A stretch of 64,000 nucleotides of DNA from Synchiropus splendidus (taxonomy: Eukaryota > Chordata > Actinopteri > Syngnathiformes > Callionymidae), in contig NC_071336.1 of the NCBI RefSeq assembly GCF_027744825.2, forward strand, positions 21,523,501 to 21,587,500. Reading direction: 5' to 3'. Positions within the stretch are counted from its first letter, which is position 1; each line of letters opens with the position of its first letter. The notes below the pieces were generated by a model. That model was not told where the DNA came from. It saw only the letters and a program-made list of their open reading frames with translations, and made no database searches. A program made the translations under genes and the position numbers. Below, piece by piece: positions 49,490-63,176 of this stretch.

Positions 49490-51836
49490 TACAAATGAAC
49501 ACAATGATTTAGAGCAGCAAATGTTTGAGTGTGCGATTGTTTGGCAGCGTTTCAACAACGCCATACTTGTGGAGCGCATTCTCTTATTTTCCCCCGCCTA
49601 AAATATTGTTGCGGTCTGCCAAGATTGCACGTTTTTTTTTTTAATCTACTTTAGCGTCTAATAAATTAATCACTTGTTAATTTACGATAAATACTTGGTA
49701 ATTATGATGTTGTTTAGAACAAACAGTTTATTTGTTCCAAAATTCATTATTATTACAGCATATAATACGCGCTTTTCATATGTTCTAAGTTATGTGTTTA
49801 TTAAGAGAGACGGTATATGTTGGAGGAAGAGGAAGACTACTGTTGAATTTCATGTCTATAATACAGAAGGACATGACGACGACAGGTGTGAGAAAGGGGG
49901 GTGTTCATGATCAGTAAAGGTGGAGGAGGCTGACGTGCTGTGGAACCCCCAATGGGAAATGCAGACAGACAAGAGTCCATGAAAAATAAAAACAAAGACC
50001 ATCATGTGCCTCAATTTTCAAGCTTTATCTTCGATATGTCACAAATACAAAAAATTGAAATTGAGTTTGGGTTTACAGCTAACAATATTCTGTGACCTGA
50101 AATGCAAAATAATGAAAGACAAATGAAATGAACAGGTATCTATTCTCCAAAGAGGATTCAGTTGGACAACCATCACTGCTTTAGTACTTCTACAAAGTAG
50201 TTAGAAAAACTGTACTCTAATGTCTTAAAGTGAAGGTCACCCATATATTATCTTTCCAAGGTCACCACCTGTGGATTTTTCAAGACCAGAATGTTCAAAA
50301 CAATCTTTTTTTTCTGAAAGAAAAGAGTCATGCCATCAACAGGGTTTCAAGGTCTTATGTTACATCCTTTGTCTTTAGGTTACATCCATCCAGCGGAAAG
50401 CAAAGAACATCCTGTCCACTCTGACACAGCCATCAGAGTCTGACCTCTGTTTGGTCAGACAAATGACAGGAGGAAGCGCAGGGGTGCTTTCATAAAGCCA
50501 CAGCACTTGTAACAGGTGGCAAATTGCATTAGGTGTCCATCTGAGCGGCCGAGATCAGGGACAGTGGTCCACACTCATATTTAAAAAACGAGAGTTTTCT
50601 AATCATCAGGATTGTCATGTGACATCATTTAGCCGGAAAATTTCGCCCGTAAGAGCCGAGTTGCGCATCAGAGGAAGTGTAACAAGGTTTTAGAGATGGG
50701 CTTCGGTCAGCTGTGCTCATTCTAGGTCCTGCGTAACAAGGTTAGATGTTTGGGAGACAGAAGCTGCCTAGTCCTAAAGGTTGATGGGGACAATAAATCA
50801 CAAAGCTCGTCCACTGGAAACAGGGCAGCCATTCGTCCCACAATTCTTCCATTGTAACTATGACATGTCCAATTAGTGTGGCAAAATTCAAGTTCAAGAT
50901 ATTTTCAGATTTGATTAATCCATTCACATATGACGTAACCATTGTGTTCTTCAAAGGTACAGCTAAACAAGTTTGTCTTCCAGTACAAGATAAACAACAA
51001 GTTAGAGTAACTTGCGTTAGGCAGACTATTTACTTTACTTTAATCTGACTTCTTAAAAAATAAAAAAGCTGTAGACACTGTCGAAGTCTTTATTTATTTA
51101 CCGACATGTGTGGGATGAAGATCAGTGCTGAGGATTGGCTCAGGAACAGCAGAATAACCCAGGTGTAGAATTCACCAGTAAAAGTTTAAATACAACAGAG
51201 AAAAAATAGACATAGTTGGATGTCCAATAATGTACTTACAGCATCGGTGGTACTCACACCGACTGCTCTGTTAAACCGTGGTGGAAAATAAGAAGTACAC
51301 TCTCTGTACCAAAAGAATTCAAATCCACCACCCAATGCAGAAGTTTTCCCTCCACAGAATGGACCATTTTCCTAGCACATACTGTAAAACCCATGAACCA
51401 ATACCCTTATCTGATACCTTTGAGCTACGTCAGCGCACACATCCCAAGCAATATTTAAAGTTCTATTACTTATGAACTCCAGCGAAAGTCACGGGAGCAA
51501 GCAGAGAACTTTACCACCTTTGTGTCCTACGACGACCAGAACTATAGTCCTTACTAGGCAGAGAAAACGGTGATGCACAGATCTCTCTGTTTCACTGGAA
51601 AGTGGCTGCCAGTGATGAGCTCCATTGTATCCCCTCCCGTTATAACCACATGCACCTTTGGTTAAGAAACGGAAAGCTACACATGGAAGAATGAAAGGAA
51701 GTATAAAGTATAAAACACAATAAAGGCGGATCCTAAATAGTTTCCTACTAATGTACAAAACAACCATGCTTTGTTTCCATTCTTAAAATGAAGAGAAGAT
51801 CAAACCTGTCAGCTTAAACATTTGTGTAGATGGATG

Positions 51837-51882
51837 CATAGATAGATAGATGATGGAAGGACGGACGGACAGATAGATAGAT
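51837..51882. repeat. (GATA)/(GGAC) short tandem repeat
   Basis: A short imperfect GATA and GGAC tetranucleotide array, similar in unit type to the large array at 27059. Confidence 0.8.
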
Positions 51883-52389
51883 CCGGAATTGTCTACTCTT
51901 TTCTTGGTTGATTGACGGAGTGCAACATCCACAATAACACTCAGCCCACTCCCAAGGTCGAGTTTTACCCAAGCCCATGTGACCTTTATTATAATAATGA
52001 AAGAAAATGGTTTATTTTGCTGTTTATGCGCTGCAACTTTGAATCATGTTTTCCTGGACGAACACAGTTGAAATGTCGCACACAAAGGAGTTGAACTGAG
52101 GCATTTTCCTGATGGCACAAACACAAGGTGAGATTGAAAGACATTGTTGTAGTCTTGCTCTGACCTTGCTTCTTTTACTATTCGCCCTTTTAACTGGCTT
52201 TTGCTTGGAAAGAAAGTAATCTGTGGACTCTTGTATATCAATGTTATACATTTGTGTCGAAGGTCGAGAGGGAAGTTATTGTCTCCTCACTGCTTCATTT
52301 ATATGTATTCATTTTTTCATGTTTTGACATATTCATTTGAGATAAGTGCTTCATTTCAGTGGGTCAAAGCTTGTGTGACACTCAAAACC

Positions 52390-52495
52390 TCTCCACATGA
52401 TCCACCCCTCTCAAATACTTTTCGTTTCAGATCTTGTCCTAGTCACTCCCAGTGACAACCTGAGCATCTTCACTTCTGCTCCTTCAAATAAAATG
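52390..52495 (-). repeat. LINE fragment, 3' part
   Basis: The minus strand contains GAAGATGCTCAGGTTGTCAC followed by GGGAGTGACTAGGACAAGATC. I recognise this as a decayed piece of a non-LTR retrotransposon common in fish. The same portion recurs at 60735-60855. Only a short portion remains. Confidence 0.6.
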
Positions 52496-53939
52496 AGTAA
52501 TAATACCTTTAAAATAAAGGACAGTCACCAATCTGGAACAGAACAAAGCACTGTTTCTTACTCAACGTGCACAGCGATGTATAACTTGGACACATGGAAT
52601 TTGCTCATATTATTATTAAATATGAGCATGCTTCAGTTGCTGTTGAGTACTGTCCATTACAAAGACACAAATGAGCCATAGGAATACTACTCGTTTTCTG
52701 ATTCATCGTGGTCCCAGATTTCTATTGTCACCCATCACTGACGGGTCTTTTCATCTCCATTTATGTTTGCCTTTATGTTTTCTGAGACTGGATTGGTAAA
52801 CAAATACAACTGAATGGACTTACTCACTCAACAGTCTATTACAATGGTCAGAGGACAAGAGTGTGTTTCTTCTCTGATGCTCATAATGTGAAATCCAATC
52901 AAACGAAGAGCATTTAGAGCTACTTATGGACCTTTCCAACATCTAAACGATGCAATGAGGCCAGTAATGGGAGTCCGTCTGACGTCTGATTGAATCGCAG
53001 TGTATGGTCTTGTTGACGTACAATCGGCTTTAACAGTAATGGACTGTAAACAGTTTGTTTTGTGGTTGCTGTATCACGTCTTGGGTTCTCTTTTATTGGG
53101 GTAATTGGTTTGTCGTGAGAATGCCATTTATAAGTAGCCGATCGTCACCAAAGAAAACGTGAGCACTTGCATAAAAATCATACAAAACACAGTTTAAAAA
53201 ACAACATGGATCAACAGGTTTATGCATTTTTGTTCATGTGGTATGCAGTATTTTTGCACCAATTTTCGACAAGCTGTCCTTGCCGAACTACTGTACAGCC
53301 TCCTTGTCTGTCCAGTTAAGCAGAGACCAACACACAAATTCCAAAAATCCATTTCATTACTGCATATGCAGTTGTAACACATCACCGAAACGTACTGCCA
53401 TGCACAACACAGTTGTGATATTTGTCAACGTTGTTCAGCTAATCCCTATAAAAACTTGCATTTCTTTGTACACTTTGAGGACCTGGTATTCAGATATAAC
53501 TGTACATTTTTGCCATTCAGCATTATAGTACTTTGTTTTTAAAAACATTGACCTATTACCCTCATTTAGGGACAATGCCTCCACCGTATTGTAAACATAC
53601 ACTATAGCAACATACCAGCCAGAGTGTGGTCAAGCTTTCAGGGATGTCAGCAAAAGATTTATGCCGCAACTCCAAAAAAAGCTTCTTATGTCAAGTACGT
53701 ACAATAACATGTCTAGCTTCATGAGGCATGAACTTCAATAAAGGTTGTGGTACAGAAAATATCCACAACAAGGACTATATTTACTACAAATAAGTAAACA
53801 AATGAGTAAATGTAGGAGGAAAAATACGTTACTAAAGTAATTTAAGAATCCCAAATAGCTAGAAGAAAATAAAAATCTGCCTGAAGGTTCAGGTCCTATG
53901 AGTTTAAAATGTATGATTTACTAAACAAGACAGCATTTG

Positions 53940-54560
53940 TGATCTTTCATGATGCCCTGGAGTCTCCTCCCAGTAGGACATGTCCTGGGCATCATCACCA
54001 GGTGTTGCCCAAGGGGTCCCCTAAAATGATACCCTAGCCATCTTGAATATCTTTTCTCCATGTGTGAGAACACTGCTACTACCTCTTCTTACAGTCACTG
54101 GTCGAAGCAGCATAGATGAGGACCTTTCCTTTTGACTCAGCTCTTCCTGGTAGCCAGAAAGCAAGTGCTGTCCTGCCAGAGTCCAACTGGCACAGGAAAT
54201 GAATCCGATTTACTACCTTGAGGGGCACTGGTCTAACTGAAGACCAAGTACTCTCTAAGTAGTCCCAGGTACCCCATATTTCCTGAGTACCTCCCACAGG
54301 ATATCCAGAGAGTTAGGACACAAAAACCTAACTGCTCTTCTGGAATCCAGGGTTTGACTACCAGAGGATGGAAGGTCCTTTGTAGTACCCCTGAATAGAC
54401 TGTTTTGGAAAGGCTGAGAAGTGTAATCGGACCAGACTTTCTGCTCTCAGGTCGGGTGCAGTGGCGATTGGTCACTAGTTCAGAGCAACTGTGGTCAAGG
54501 GTGGAGGGTTTGAGGGTCAGATACTCGACTGACACTTTGAATATCATTCCCATCTAGAAT
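53940..54560 (-). pseudogene. Degenerate LINE with reverse-transcriptase remnant
   Basis: Read on the minus strand, the 54180-54560 part includes VLRKYGVPG-like and WIPEEQLGF-like peptides with stops and frameshifts, as in the RT domain of fish non-LTR retrotransposons. The 53940-54050 part includes a GACATGTCCTACTGGGAGGA segment, which belongs near the 3' end of such an element. The middle is missing, so the copy is internally deleted and dead. The family name is not assigned. Confidence 0.6.
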
Positions 54561-55269
54561 TATTAGGTATTGACTCATGTAAAAAAAAAACTGTCTTCTT
54601 TAAAAGGAAAAACTGTGACAAGATATTGTTCCAGTAAAGTGTAGCCTGGTTTTGTATGACACAGTGCATTATTATTATTTGAAGAATGGAAGCTGATCTA
54701 ATTGCTTTTGCCAGAGGCAACAGATTTGCCTCTCTTGATGTTATTTCTGTTCTTCCTCTTCTTCCAAGGCTCACTCACTGGGTGCTTTCTGGACTCAACT
54801 TAATCATAATATTATTATTAATGTTTACTTTTATTATGCATTCTCTGTGTCTTTGTGATAATTCTGCGTCGGTATTTTCTCTGTTCGGTTTTAATTCCTC
54901 CATGATGGCCTCTTGCCTGCAAAGCAGTTTCAGAGGCCTAGCAGGGATCAATGTAGATCAGAAGGGATCATTTGGATCTTTGGCGCTCTCTTTGATCCAC
55001 TCATCTCTTCATATCAGCATTCCCACACAAATTATAACCATACCAGGCAAAGAGAGTGCAAGCTCAGACAAAGCTGTAAATATACACACGCAGTATTCTA
55101 AATTGGAGTTTACAATTTGCATCTGAGGCAAGAGCAAGATAAGACTCTTTTCCTTATTTAACCCATGACTCAGACTGGGGAGACAAATGACAACTTAGAA
55201 TGGTTTGTAATGGGGAAATTCCACGGACGTACACAAGAAAAAAACAGCCTCTGAACTGGGTGACCTTTA

Positions 55270-55620
55270 TCCATCTTGCGACCTGACGCGGCGCCCGCAG
55301 TTCTTAGCCGGAGACAGGAGTGAGAACAATCCGGAGAAAAAGAGCAACAGAGGTCACGAGGTCGCGATGGTTAACTATGCTAATGTTGTTGTTAATGAAT
55401 TAGCTGCGAGTGATAATTGATCGGTTTCATTACCATATTAACTCCGCTGCACCTAGCAGTCCCGCACGTTCACCATCCCGGCGGAGTAATGGATGCCCCG
55501 CTTGATCCCGGGAATAATGAACTAATTAGCTTAATTAAAATCAATATAGGTGCCAATAACACGCAAGACATTTCAGCGATAGTGTCTCCAGCCATGAGGG
55601 AGGGAGCTTGCAAATGAGAG
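55270..55620. promoter_or_regulatory. Candidate conserved regulatory block, dense TAAT cores
   Basis: A unique segment has closely packed homeodomain-type cores, among them GTTAATGAATTAGC (about 55391-55404), GATAATTGATCGG, and GAACTAATTAGCTTAATTAA (about 55518-55537). It also keeps CpG in CCCGGCGGAG and CGCGATGG. There is no repeat content and only short chance frames. Of all blocks in the window this is the most enhancer-like by inspection. Confidence 0.4.
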
Positions 55621-55889
55621 GAACGGCGGGAACAAACCGGCGTGGAGCCACGACGGAGGTAAGAGAAAGGCAGGGGGAGACACAAAGAGAGGATGAGGTC
55701 ATCCACAGTAAGGTGTGAGAGGTAGAGATGAAGAGAAAGTGTGCGGGGTGAAGTCGCCAGTGACGGTAAAACGTACAAATGAGTGTGTACGGGGGACAAA
55801 GACAAGGGAGCTGGTGATAAATAATATCAAAGGAAAAGAGGAGGAAATAAAGGAGAGGCGAAAGAGAGCAGCAGAGAGAGGTTCCTAAT

Positions 55890-56110
55890 GCTGATTTATG
55901 GGAGCGTGACGGTCTTTAGCTTGAATAAATGGCTTGGAGGAGTGGCTGCAGCATTACTCCCTGTACAGGATACTAAGTGCATTGTAAGGTCAGCCATAAG
56001 GCCAAACTTACATATGTAGTGCTCTGCCCTCATAAACCTTTGTTAATCTATCAGCCGCCCAACGGCAGCCGAACTAGTTCATCTGGAATGCGACCACTGT
56101 GGCTGGCTAA
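55890..56110. promoter_or_regulatory. Candidate conserved regulatory block
   Basis: Unique, repeat-free sequence with ATAAATGG, GTTAATCTATCAGCC and CTAATGTC motifs and even base composition. It lies 270 bp from the block at 55270-55620 and may be part of the same element. Confidence 0.3.
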
Positions 56111-57267
56111 TGTCTATGTTAAATATTTGGAGGACTTTCTTGTATTTTAGAAGCAGCTGTTTGGCAGGTTTTCTATGTGGTGATGAAGAAATGGGGATTT
56201 ACATGTTGATGAATAACAATAAACAGTAAAAACTATTAAAAAAAACCTGTTTAGGCAAAAACTTTTTTCAAAGACACGTCCCACCTGAGGTGAATCTAAC
56301 TGTTCTTTTTATTGTGACTGAGGTGTCATTTTTCTAAGCACCTGTTATGATAAAGGTGCACTTGCTTTCCTCCCATTCTAATCCTTGTGAAATTATGGGT
56401 TAGCCATTCCAAAATAAGTTTATTGTCAGGGTGGTAACAAGGTGGCTAAGTCTGTTCGTCCCCTTGACATAACAAAACTTTTTTTTTTCTTTCTGAATAT
56501 ATGTATGGTCAGTAAATGTTTTGATAAATCGCTGTTCAAACAAACAAACAAAAACAAACGTTTAACCTAAGAGGTTTCCCATCTACTATACATGATGCAG
56601 TGGTGAGGATGAAAGAGCAAATACATTTTTATCACCTTTTTATCTAGAAACTTTGGCTCCTCCAAGGGCTCGAGACTAGTCTTTCTAATTGCCAGAGTAT
56701 GTAACCATTACGGGGTGGTATGTATAACCACGCACTAGACGAATCACAGTTTTTATTGAAGAAACTGTTATTCTTGGTTTATTGTTTTTAAAGCAGATTT
56801 TGGCGGCGTCAGTGGACTAAAGCGGACGTTCTTTGGCCTGCAGGAAGACTGCATTTCCTATGAGCTCCAGCAAGTGTAGGGCGTTGTAAAAGCCTGTTCT
56901 TCAGAAATTTCTTAGTCCAGCGACTCTGTGAAGGATGAACAGCGATAGGATATTGAATTTATTTGTGGCAAAACAATTTCATGTAACAATGTTGAACATT
57001 TGGTTGAAAAAGTAATAGATTTTTTTTAAATAATAGAATTTTAAATGTATATGTTTGGCGCTAATTCTATTTCCAGACGTGTCATGTACTTGGTAAAATG
57101 ACCCAAAAGTTTAGGATTTAAAGGACAATTAAAAAAAAAAAGTATTTATTGATTCTGAGCGCTTCAGGCATCGGTTCTCATGGAATGACTCAGGTGAAAT
57201 TATGATATCAAAGAAATATTGATGCAGTAAGCATTTCCCAAAGCAGATGCCAGTTGAGAGGAAATGA

Positions 57268-57269
<2 letters not shown>

Positions 57270-57304
<35 letters not shown>
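57270..57304. repeat. (TA)n microsatellite
   Basis: About 17 uninterrupted TA units. Confidence 0.95.
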
Positions 57305-57308
<4 letters not shown>

Positions 57309-58352
57309 CTAGCATTGCACATGTATTTGTCACTCCAGGTTTAGGAAACATGCTAACTTTATGTTTTGTTTTGTTTTTTTGTGGTGGTTATCAAACTTTG
57401 AAAACTTCGATTGCAGGAACGGTCATGCAACAGTCTATTGTGTTTTTTTGTTTTATTTCTCATCCTTCTGTTGTCCTACCGCTACATAAAAGAAACGGAG
57501 TGGAAAATTGAATGATTGTATAAATGGATAGGTATTATCAGATAGAAAGAAAACTTGAGGGCCAAGTGGATAAGACAGGAGAAGACAAGACAGAGTGATG
57601 TGGCGGGATGTTGGCAACAAAAGAAATACAAACACAAACAGAGGGAACAGTGAATGACCATGCTGTGTTTTTACCTTTAAAATACTATTCAAGCAGACTA
57701 TGCTTTCACTCTGCAGTATGTTCCTGTCTCTTAAATGCAGACATTGAATCTGTGTGATTACATGCTGCATCCTCTCTCGGTGGCAAGGATTGGACATTTC
57801 TCTACTTTGTGACTGCCACAGAAACATCTGCACTCGTCTACTACACGTGCTATTTGTTTCTTTTTTAACTGAATGAAAATGTTTTGCAACGTCTTCTTCC
57901 CTCTCAGTGGAACATTTGTGCTCTCATAAACAAATACTTATTTTCATTTCAATTTATTTTACGTTTTTCAGTATAGGCATGATTGATATTCAGATGTATT
58001 GCTACTATGACTGTGGAACATCTCGCCTTCCAATATTATTATATAGGAACAGGAGTCAATATACGTTGTGGAAGGAAGCCAATGGAACTAAAAATATTGA
58101 AAAACATGAGTGATATCTGTAACACACACACAATCTGTACATTGCATAATCAAAAATGTTATTCTATATATATAATAAGCAGCCAAAAATGACTGGCTGT
58201 TTTGTCTGTATCGTTTTGTGATGTTTTTAATATTAGACAGAGATTAAAAAAAAAAAAAAAATCAACTTGCAACGCCAAGTGTGGACCGCGAAAGTTCTTC
58301 TAAAGGGGAAAAACAACAATCCAGAGAAACTGAATTCATCAATTACTCTGAC

Positions 58353-58460
58353 TTAAGCACCAATTTGGACTGTGGGAGGAAACCGGAGTGCCTGACAGAA
58401 ACCCCGAACATACATGCAGGATGAACAAGATCAGCCTCATGCCGTCTTGCTTTGAGGCTG
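58353..58460 (+). repeat. Fragment of the LINE 3'-end repeat
   Basis: GGACTGTGGGAGGAAACCGG, then a GAACATACATGCAGG-like part, matches the end of the repeat at 16151-16345 and 62883-63030. The three fragments have diverged independently. Confidence 0.6.
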
Positions 58461-59280
58461 CAGCACTGACCATGTTGCAGTGTTGTGCTACATGCTTTTT
58501 TTTTTTAATCTCTATCTTTGTTTGGTCTGGCCATTGACATAATGCCTTCCCCAGCATCTCATCCTTAACTCAACCATCCAGAACAACTTGCTAACCTAAA
58601 CCAGGACACTGACCCAAACTTTATTCCACTTATAATGACCCAGTTATTTTGATGTCTCCAACCTCAAATTGAGGCTCAGATTTGTGGGGTCCAGCCAAAT
58701 GGTCCCCACAGAGGCATAAGGTCCTCACAAGGATAGTGTTTTGTCAAGAATTGATTTGTCCTGTATATTGTATAGAGGGAGGGGTTACATAATGTAAATA
58801 TCCATCGTTTTCGATACTTTACTGCAATTGCTGAGAGTCAATTCCTGTATATCACTCATTGTTGTACTGGCCATTAAAGCAGTTTCGGATTCTGGTTCTG
58901 AGGATCGACCAGACACACACACACGCGTGATCCCAAATAAGACCCTGTTCCGGACAGTGGGTCAGCTGCCTGTAAATTACAGGCGCCACTCCGCCATACA
59001 TGCTTAATCAGCTAATGTTTTTTTATTCCTTATTATTAATTTGCTTCGGTTTGTGATTTATCTATAGCAGCCTCCATCACACCGATATTCTGTCTCCTTT
59101 ACAGTTCAGAGCAAGAGGGGAAGCAAGGAGGCCATTGGCTTATTCGTGTACTTAGGGGATTGCATCTGTAATGAATTGACTGGCTGTTTAGGCATACACA
59201 ACACAAGCTACGACTCGCCTTAATAATGGAAGCAGGTCGTAACTCCTTCCAACCCAAGGGTATAAGGTATGCACGCACAG

Positions 59281-59302
59281 TCACACACACACACACACAC
59301 AT
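59281..59302. repeat. (CA)n microsatellite
   Basis: About 10 CA units. Confidence 0.9.
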
Positions 59303-60734
59303 ATATTTATGCAGGCCCCCTAAATTAGCCGCTGACCTCTACGTGCACCGGGTCTTCTCTTTTTGTTAGAGGAGAATAAATTAAATTGTGTCATTTGAGT
59401 GCCACGATTTTTCATACTTGCAGAGTATATTGCCATTGATTTTATCTAGAAATTGTAAAAAATTAAAGTAAAGAATTATTTCACAGAAAATTGAGATGGA
59501 GGGTAATATACATTTTATCTGAGCCTACAATGTGTGTTTATGAACGTAGCTCACAAAAACTAAAACATGAAGAAGATACATACTCATCATATGTATTGGT
59601 TCTGGTATGAATATGTTTAGTAAACAGACAAAAATTGCTTGGTCAGCTGCTTTTACACTCCTAATTGCAGAGGTCGCCTAAAAAAGGTGACCTAAAAAAA
59701 AGTTGAGGCTTTTTAGCATTAAGTTTTGAGCTACCTGTGAGCCTTGGAGGTTTGCCAGTGTCTGTAAACATCATTAAATATTCACATCACATTTTAATGG
59801 ATGGAATCTCATATTTCTGTTGCGCTCTGAGCTGCGCTCTGATGCCTTTATCTGCGTTTTGTATTTATATTTTATTACATTTATTTCAACCGGTGAATGC
59901 ACAGTAACACGTCACTCGAGACGCGTACCGCAGACCTGTTATTGCTAGTATTTGAATAATTTAAATACGCACAGAACACACACACAGCCACTTTCCAACA
60001 GTCAGTTATGTGTTGACCAGTGAGTCATTGCTGTCGATATCGATTTCCTTTGAGTGACCCCGTCACCACGGCGATAAAACGGCCAATATTTCAACCGGAG
60101 TTCTTCCTTCAGTCCACCTCTTCCTCAAATATTTGCATTATTGTCAACAGTGAGCACAAACCGTCATCTTTTGTAGCTTCCTTGTTTGTATTAGTTTTAA
60201 ATCCGTATCATATTGAGGTCATTCATGTATTTTTAACCAATACTATGACACTAACATTTCAGGTATTTTTTTTATTAAATATAATCCTAATAATTAAAAT
60301 AATGCTTTACATTTGTATCCATGGACCTTCATACCTTCTTTATTTGTGTTCATATGCATACAAATGATATTGTCCAAATAAAATATGATATCTCTTCCAA
60401 GAGCACTTGGAAATGTTTAAGCCTTATTTTTATTTATTATTATCATTATCTTTATTATGAATGATAATAATAGTACAAAATGTATTGGCCTGTTTTCAGT
60501 TTATTTAAATTGTCTTAAAGTGTTATAAAAATGTGTGTCATTTCCAAACTTTACTGATAGTCCACTGAAGTATAAGTAATTGTGATAACTATCTTTTCTT
60601 TTTTCTCCTTTGTCTTTCAGCATTAACCTTCTGGGATTGCGTCGGCAAGTCAGTCTCGTCCACCTTAACCAATGTGGTGCATCCATCCTAGTCACACCAA
60701 TCCACATCACCTTGAACTTAAATGACCTAACCTG

Positions 60735-60855
60735 ACCTCATGAACGTCATCATCTGCAAACGTCACCGCATCCATTGTCCCTCTGATAAACTCATTTCTA
60801 ATGATATTCTTCTCACTCACTCACTCAAACCTCAGCATCTTCAACTCCACTTCTT
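60735..60855 (-). repeat. LINE fragment, second copy
   Basis: The minus strand has GAAGATGCTGAGGTTTGAG, a GTGA-type run, and then ATTAGAAATGAGTTTATCAG. These are in the order seen in the fish LINE family also represented at 52390-52495. It has no intact frame. Confidence 0.6.
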
Positions 60856-61000
60856 ATGTTTGCAATGAATAAAATAATTCAGCTAAACAAAGCTAAGACC
60901 CATTTAAATTGAAGTTGAACAACTTCAAACTGCAAAATACATGCAAGATCAAAGGTCTAACATTACAGTTATTTATGTGGAGTATCAAATTGTCACTACA

Positions 61001-61320
61001 GACAGGTCGCAGGGGCAGTAGCTAGAGCAAAGAGGCCTAGACTTTCTCCAGGTCTAATGGCGGATTACCGAGGCATTTCCTATGCAACTGAGTGACCCAT
61101 TCTTTCCTAGGTGTCCTTGGTTCGCCGCCACCTCTCCTCACAGTTGGACAGGGAGGGAATGTACTCCAAGGCACCTCAACTCTTTTCTCCTGATGGGGAG
61201 GAGCGGCCATGGACTTTGAGTCTCTCCCATATGACTGAGCTCCTCTTGTCTTAAAGGGTGAGGCCAAACAGTCCATGGAGAAAAGTGATCTCAGCTGCTT
61301 GTATCCTCAGTATCAGTGAC
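61001..61320 (+). repeat. Decayed LINE-derived repeat, longest copy
   Basis: The segment carries TCGCAGGGGCAGTAGCTAGA, then a CTAGGTGTCCTTGG part, then ATGGGGAGGAGCGG, and ends CAGCTGCTTGTATCC. The order fits the reverse complement of a fish LINE 3' region, of which 32460-32640 is a shorter copy. Confidence 0.6.
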
Positions 61321-62788
61321 CCATGCGATTGGCATTCTCTTCCTTCAGTCCAAATACAATAAAGTTTACTTGCGACTTGATGCTGCATACATAATGAATA
61401 AATAAATAAGATGATATGATAAGAAAGTTTGTGTCCTTCAGTTAGCCTCCTTTTCTTGGTTGTCCTTGAATTTGTTTTCCTTTAAACCTCTGGGTTTTAG
61501 GATTTACCACTACGTTTTCCTGAAATGCGCCTGTATCTTGGTTTGTAGCCTTTAAAAATAATCAAAGCTTTTATCACGCATCTAATGGCACTTCTTAACG
61601 GCTGCCAATAATACTTTAATGATGGCTGCCATTGCAGCTGGAGCACTTCCAAATGACATTTTTGAGGAAAATATAAATAGTTTTCAGTGTGTTTTAGACA
61701 TACACCTGCTCTCCTTTCAGTTTTGTCATGGTGCTGTGAACATCACCTCAGATTTCCTTTTTCTTTCTGTCAAACCTCCCAATAAAGTGACTCACTGTTG
61801 TATCAGCTTTAAGCAATTGTTTGCTACATGTACTGACATGTAGTTTCATGACATTTTTGTTCACAAATCCTTCAAATAATGCTTGGAATATTCCGGGGAA
61901 AGAATGGAGCACTTTCCTGCTGGATGAACTTGAGTGGCTTCTGTGGCCCTCGGTGTGATGTGAATATCTGTCAAACAGTTTCAACTTATAAAAGTTAACT
62001 CTGGAATCATGTTACTAATGATACATAATGACACATGGAAACAAGAAAGGCCTGGGGGACTCTGTCTCTCCTCAGGGAGGATGAGCTCTTCAGGGAGTCA
62101 GTGCAACGCTGCTGTCCCCTCGGCAAATCCCCATTTGATATCTCCTATCTTGCAGCGTTCCCAGGCCCCAAAGACATTCTGTGTTTCCACATTAAGAAAG
62201 TAAAGTAGAGGATAGGTGACAAACTCCTCTGGTATGAAAGGTCTCCAAGGTTAATTCACAAAAACTTGTCTGAGTGCCCTACAAAATATGCTGAGAATTA
62301 TAGAATTAAAAAGCGAAACATGCAGAGTTTGGTCCGTAAACCAGCGTGAGAGGAGAAAACCCATGTTTAACCCTATGTTTACCTCTCGCTAACTAACTTA
62401 CCAAGGTAGTGCATGAAGAGTTAGGGCTGATCAAACAAAAACGCCAACATCAGAACCTAGATGTTCTCCAGATATGAGTGAACTGTATGAGGTGCACAGA
62501 AAAACTTTTATCAAAAGTAGTCTCCTGCATTTTAAGCATGCACCAAACTTTGATATGGAGCAATATCAAATGCCACTTTCACACTTACATCAAGTCCCGG
62601 AAATCAACTGAAACTACCCAGATTTAACCTAAGACCAGTTTTCTAAACATGAATATCACGGATAGATGTGACAGCTTGGTGACAGACGTGCATCATAAAG
62701 ATATGAATGCGGCACGATATTTTCATTCTACCTCAATACAATACATACATACGTCCATCTGTCTGTTAACCACAGTTCAGGTCGCAGG

Positions 62789-62800
62789 ACACACACACAC

Positions 62801-62878
<78 letters not shown>
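62789..62878. repeat. (CA)n microsatellite
   Basis: About 36 CA units with a CATT interruption near the left end. It is probably highly polymorphic. Confidence 0.97.
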
Positions 62879-62879
<1 letters not shown>

Positions 62880-62882
62880 AGG

Positions 62883-63030
62883 GGGAATTTTAGAGTGTCC
62901 AGTTAACCGAGTGAGCATGTCTTTGGGCTGTGGGAGGAAACCAGAGTACCTGGAGAAGACCCACACACACGTAGGGAGAACATGCAAACGCCACCCTGAA
63001 ATGTCCAGAGCTGGATTCATATCCCTCACT
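62883..63030 (+). repeat. Fragment of the LINE 3'-end repeat
   Basis: GTCTTTGGGCTGTGGGAGGA, then GAGTACCTGGAGAAGACC, then GGGAGAACATGCAAAC is a standard segment of a dispersed fish repeat. The (CA)n array lies directly before it. Confidence 0.7.
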
Positions 63031-63114
63031 CACATCAATTGACTCTTGGACATGACCTATATGTTTGAGTGTAACTCAAAACTACTATTAATATTCAGGC
63101 TGTGTATTAGCAGG

Positions 63115-63176
63115 TATCTTGCGATACAATACTATCCCGATACAGGAGAGGTGATACGATACATTGCGATACTGTT
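63115..63176. repeat. GATAC-rich quasi-repeat
   Basis: Five to six irregularly spaced GCGATAC or CGATAC motifs within 60 bp. It may be the end of a dispersed repeat whose body is unrecognised. Confidence 0.55.

Noticed and set aside
61619..61843. 74-codon frame starting MMAAIAAGALPND
   Set aside because: It is of chance length, with no domain, no splice context and no promoter.
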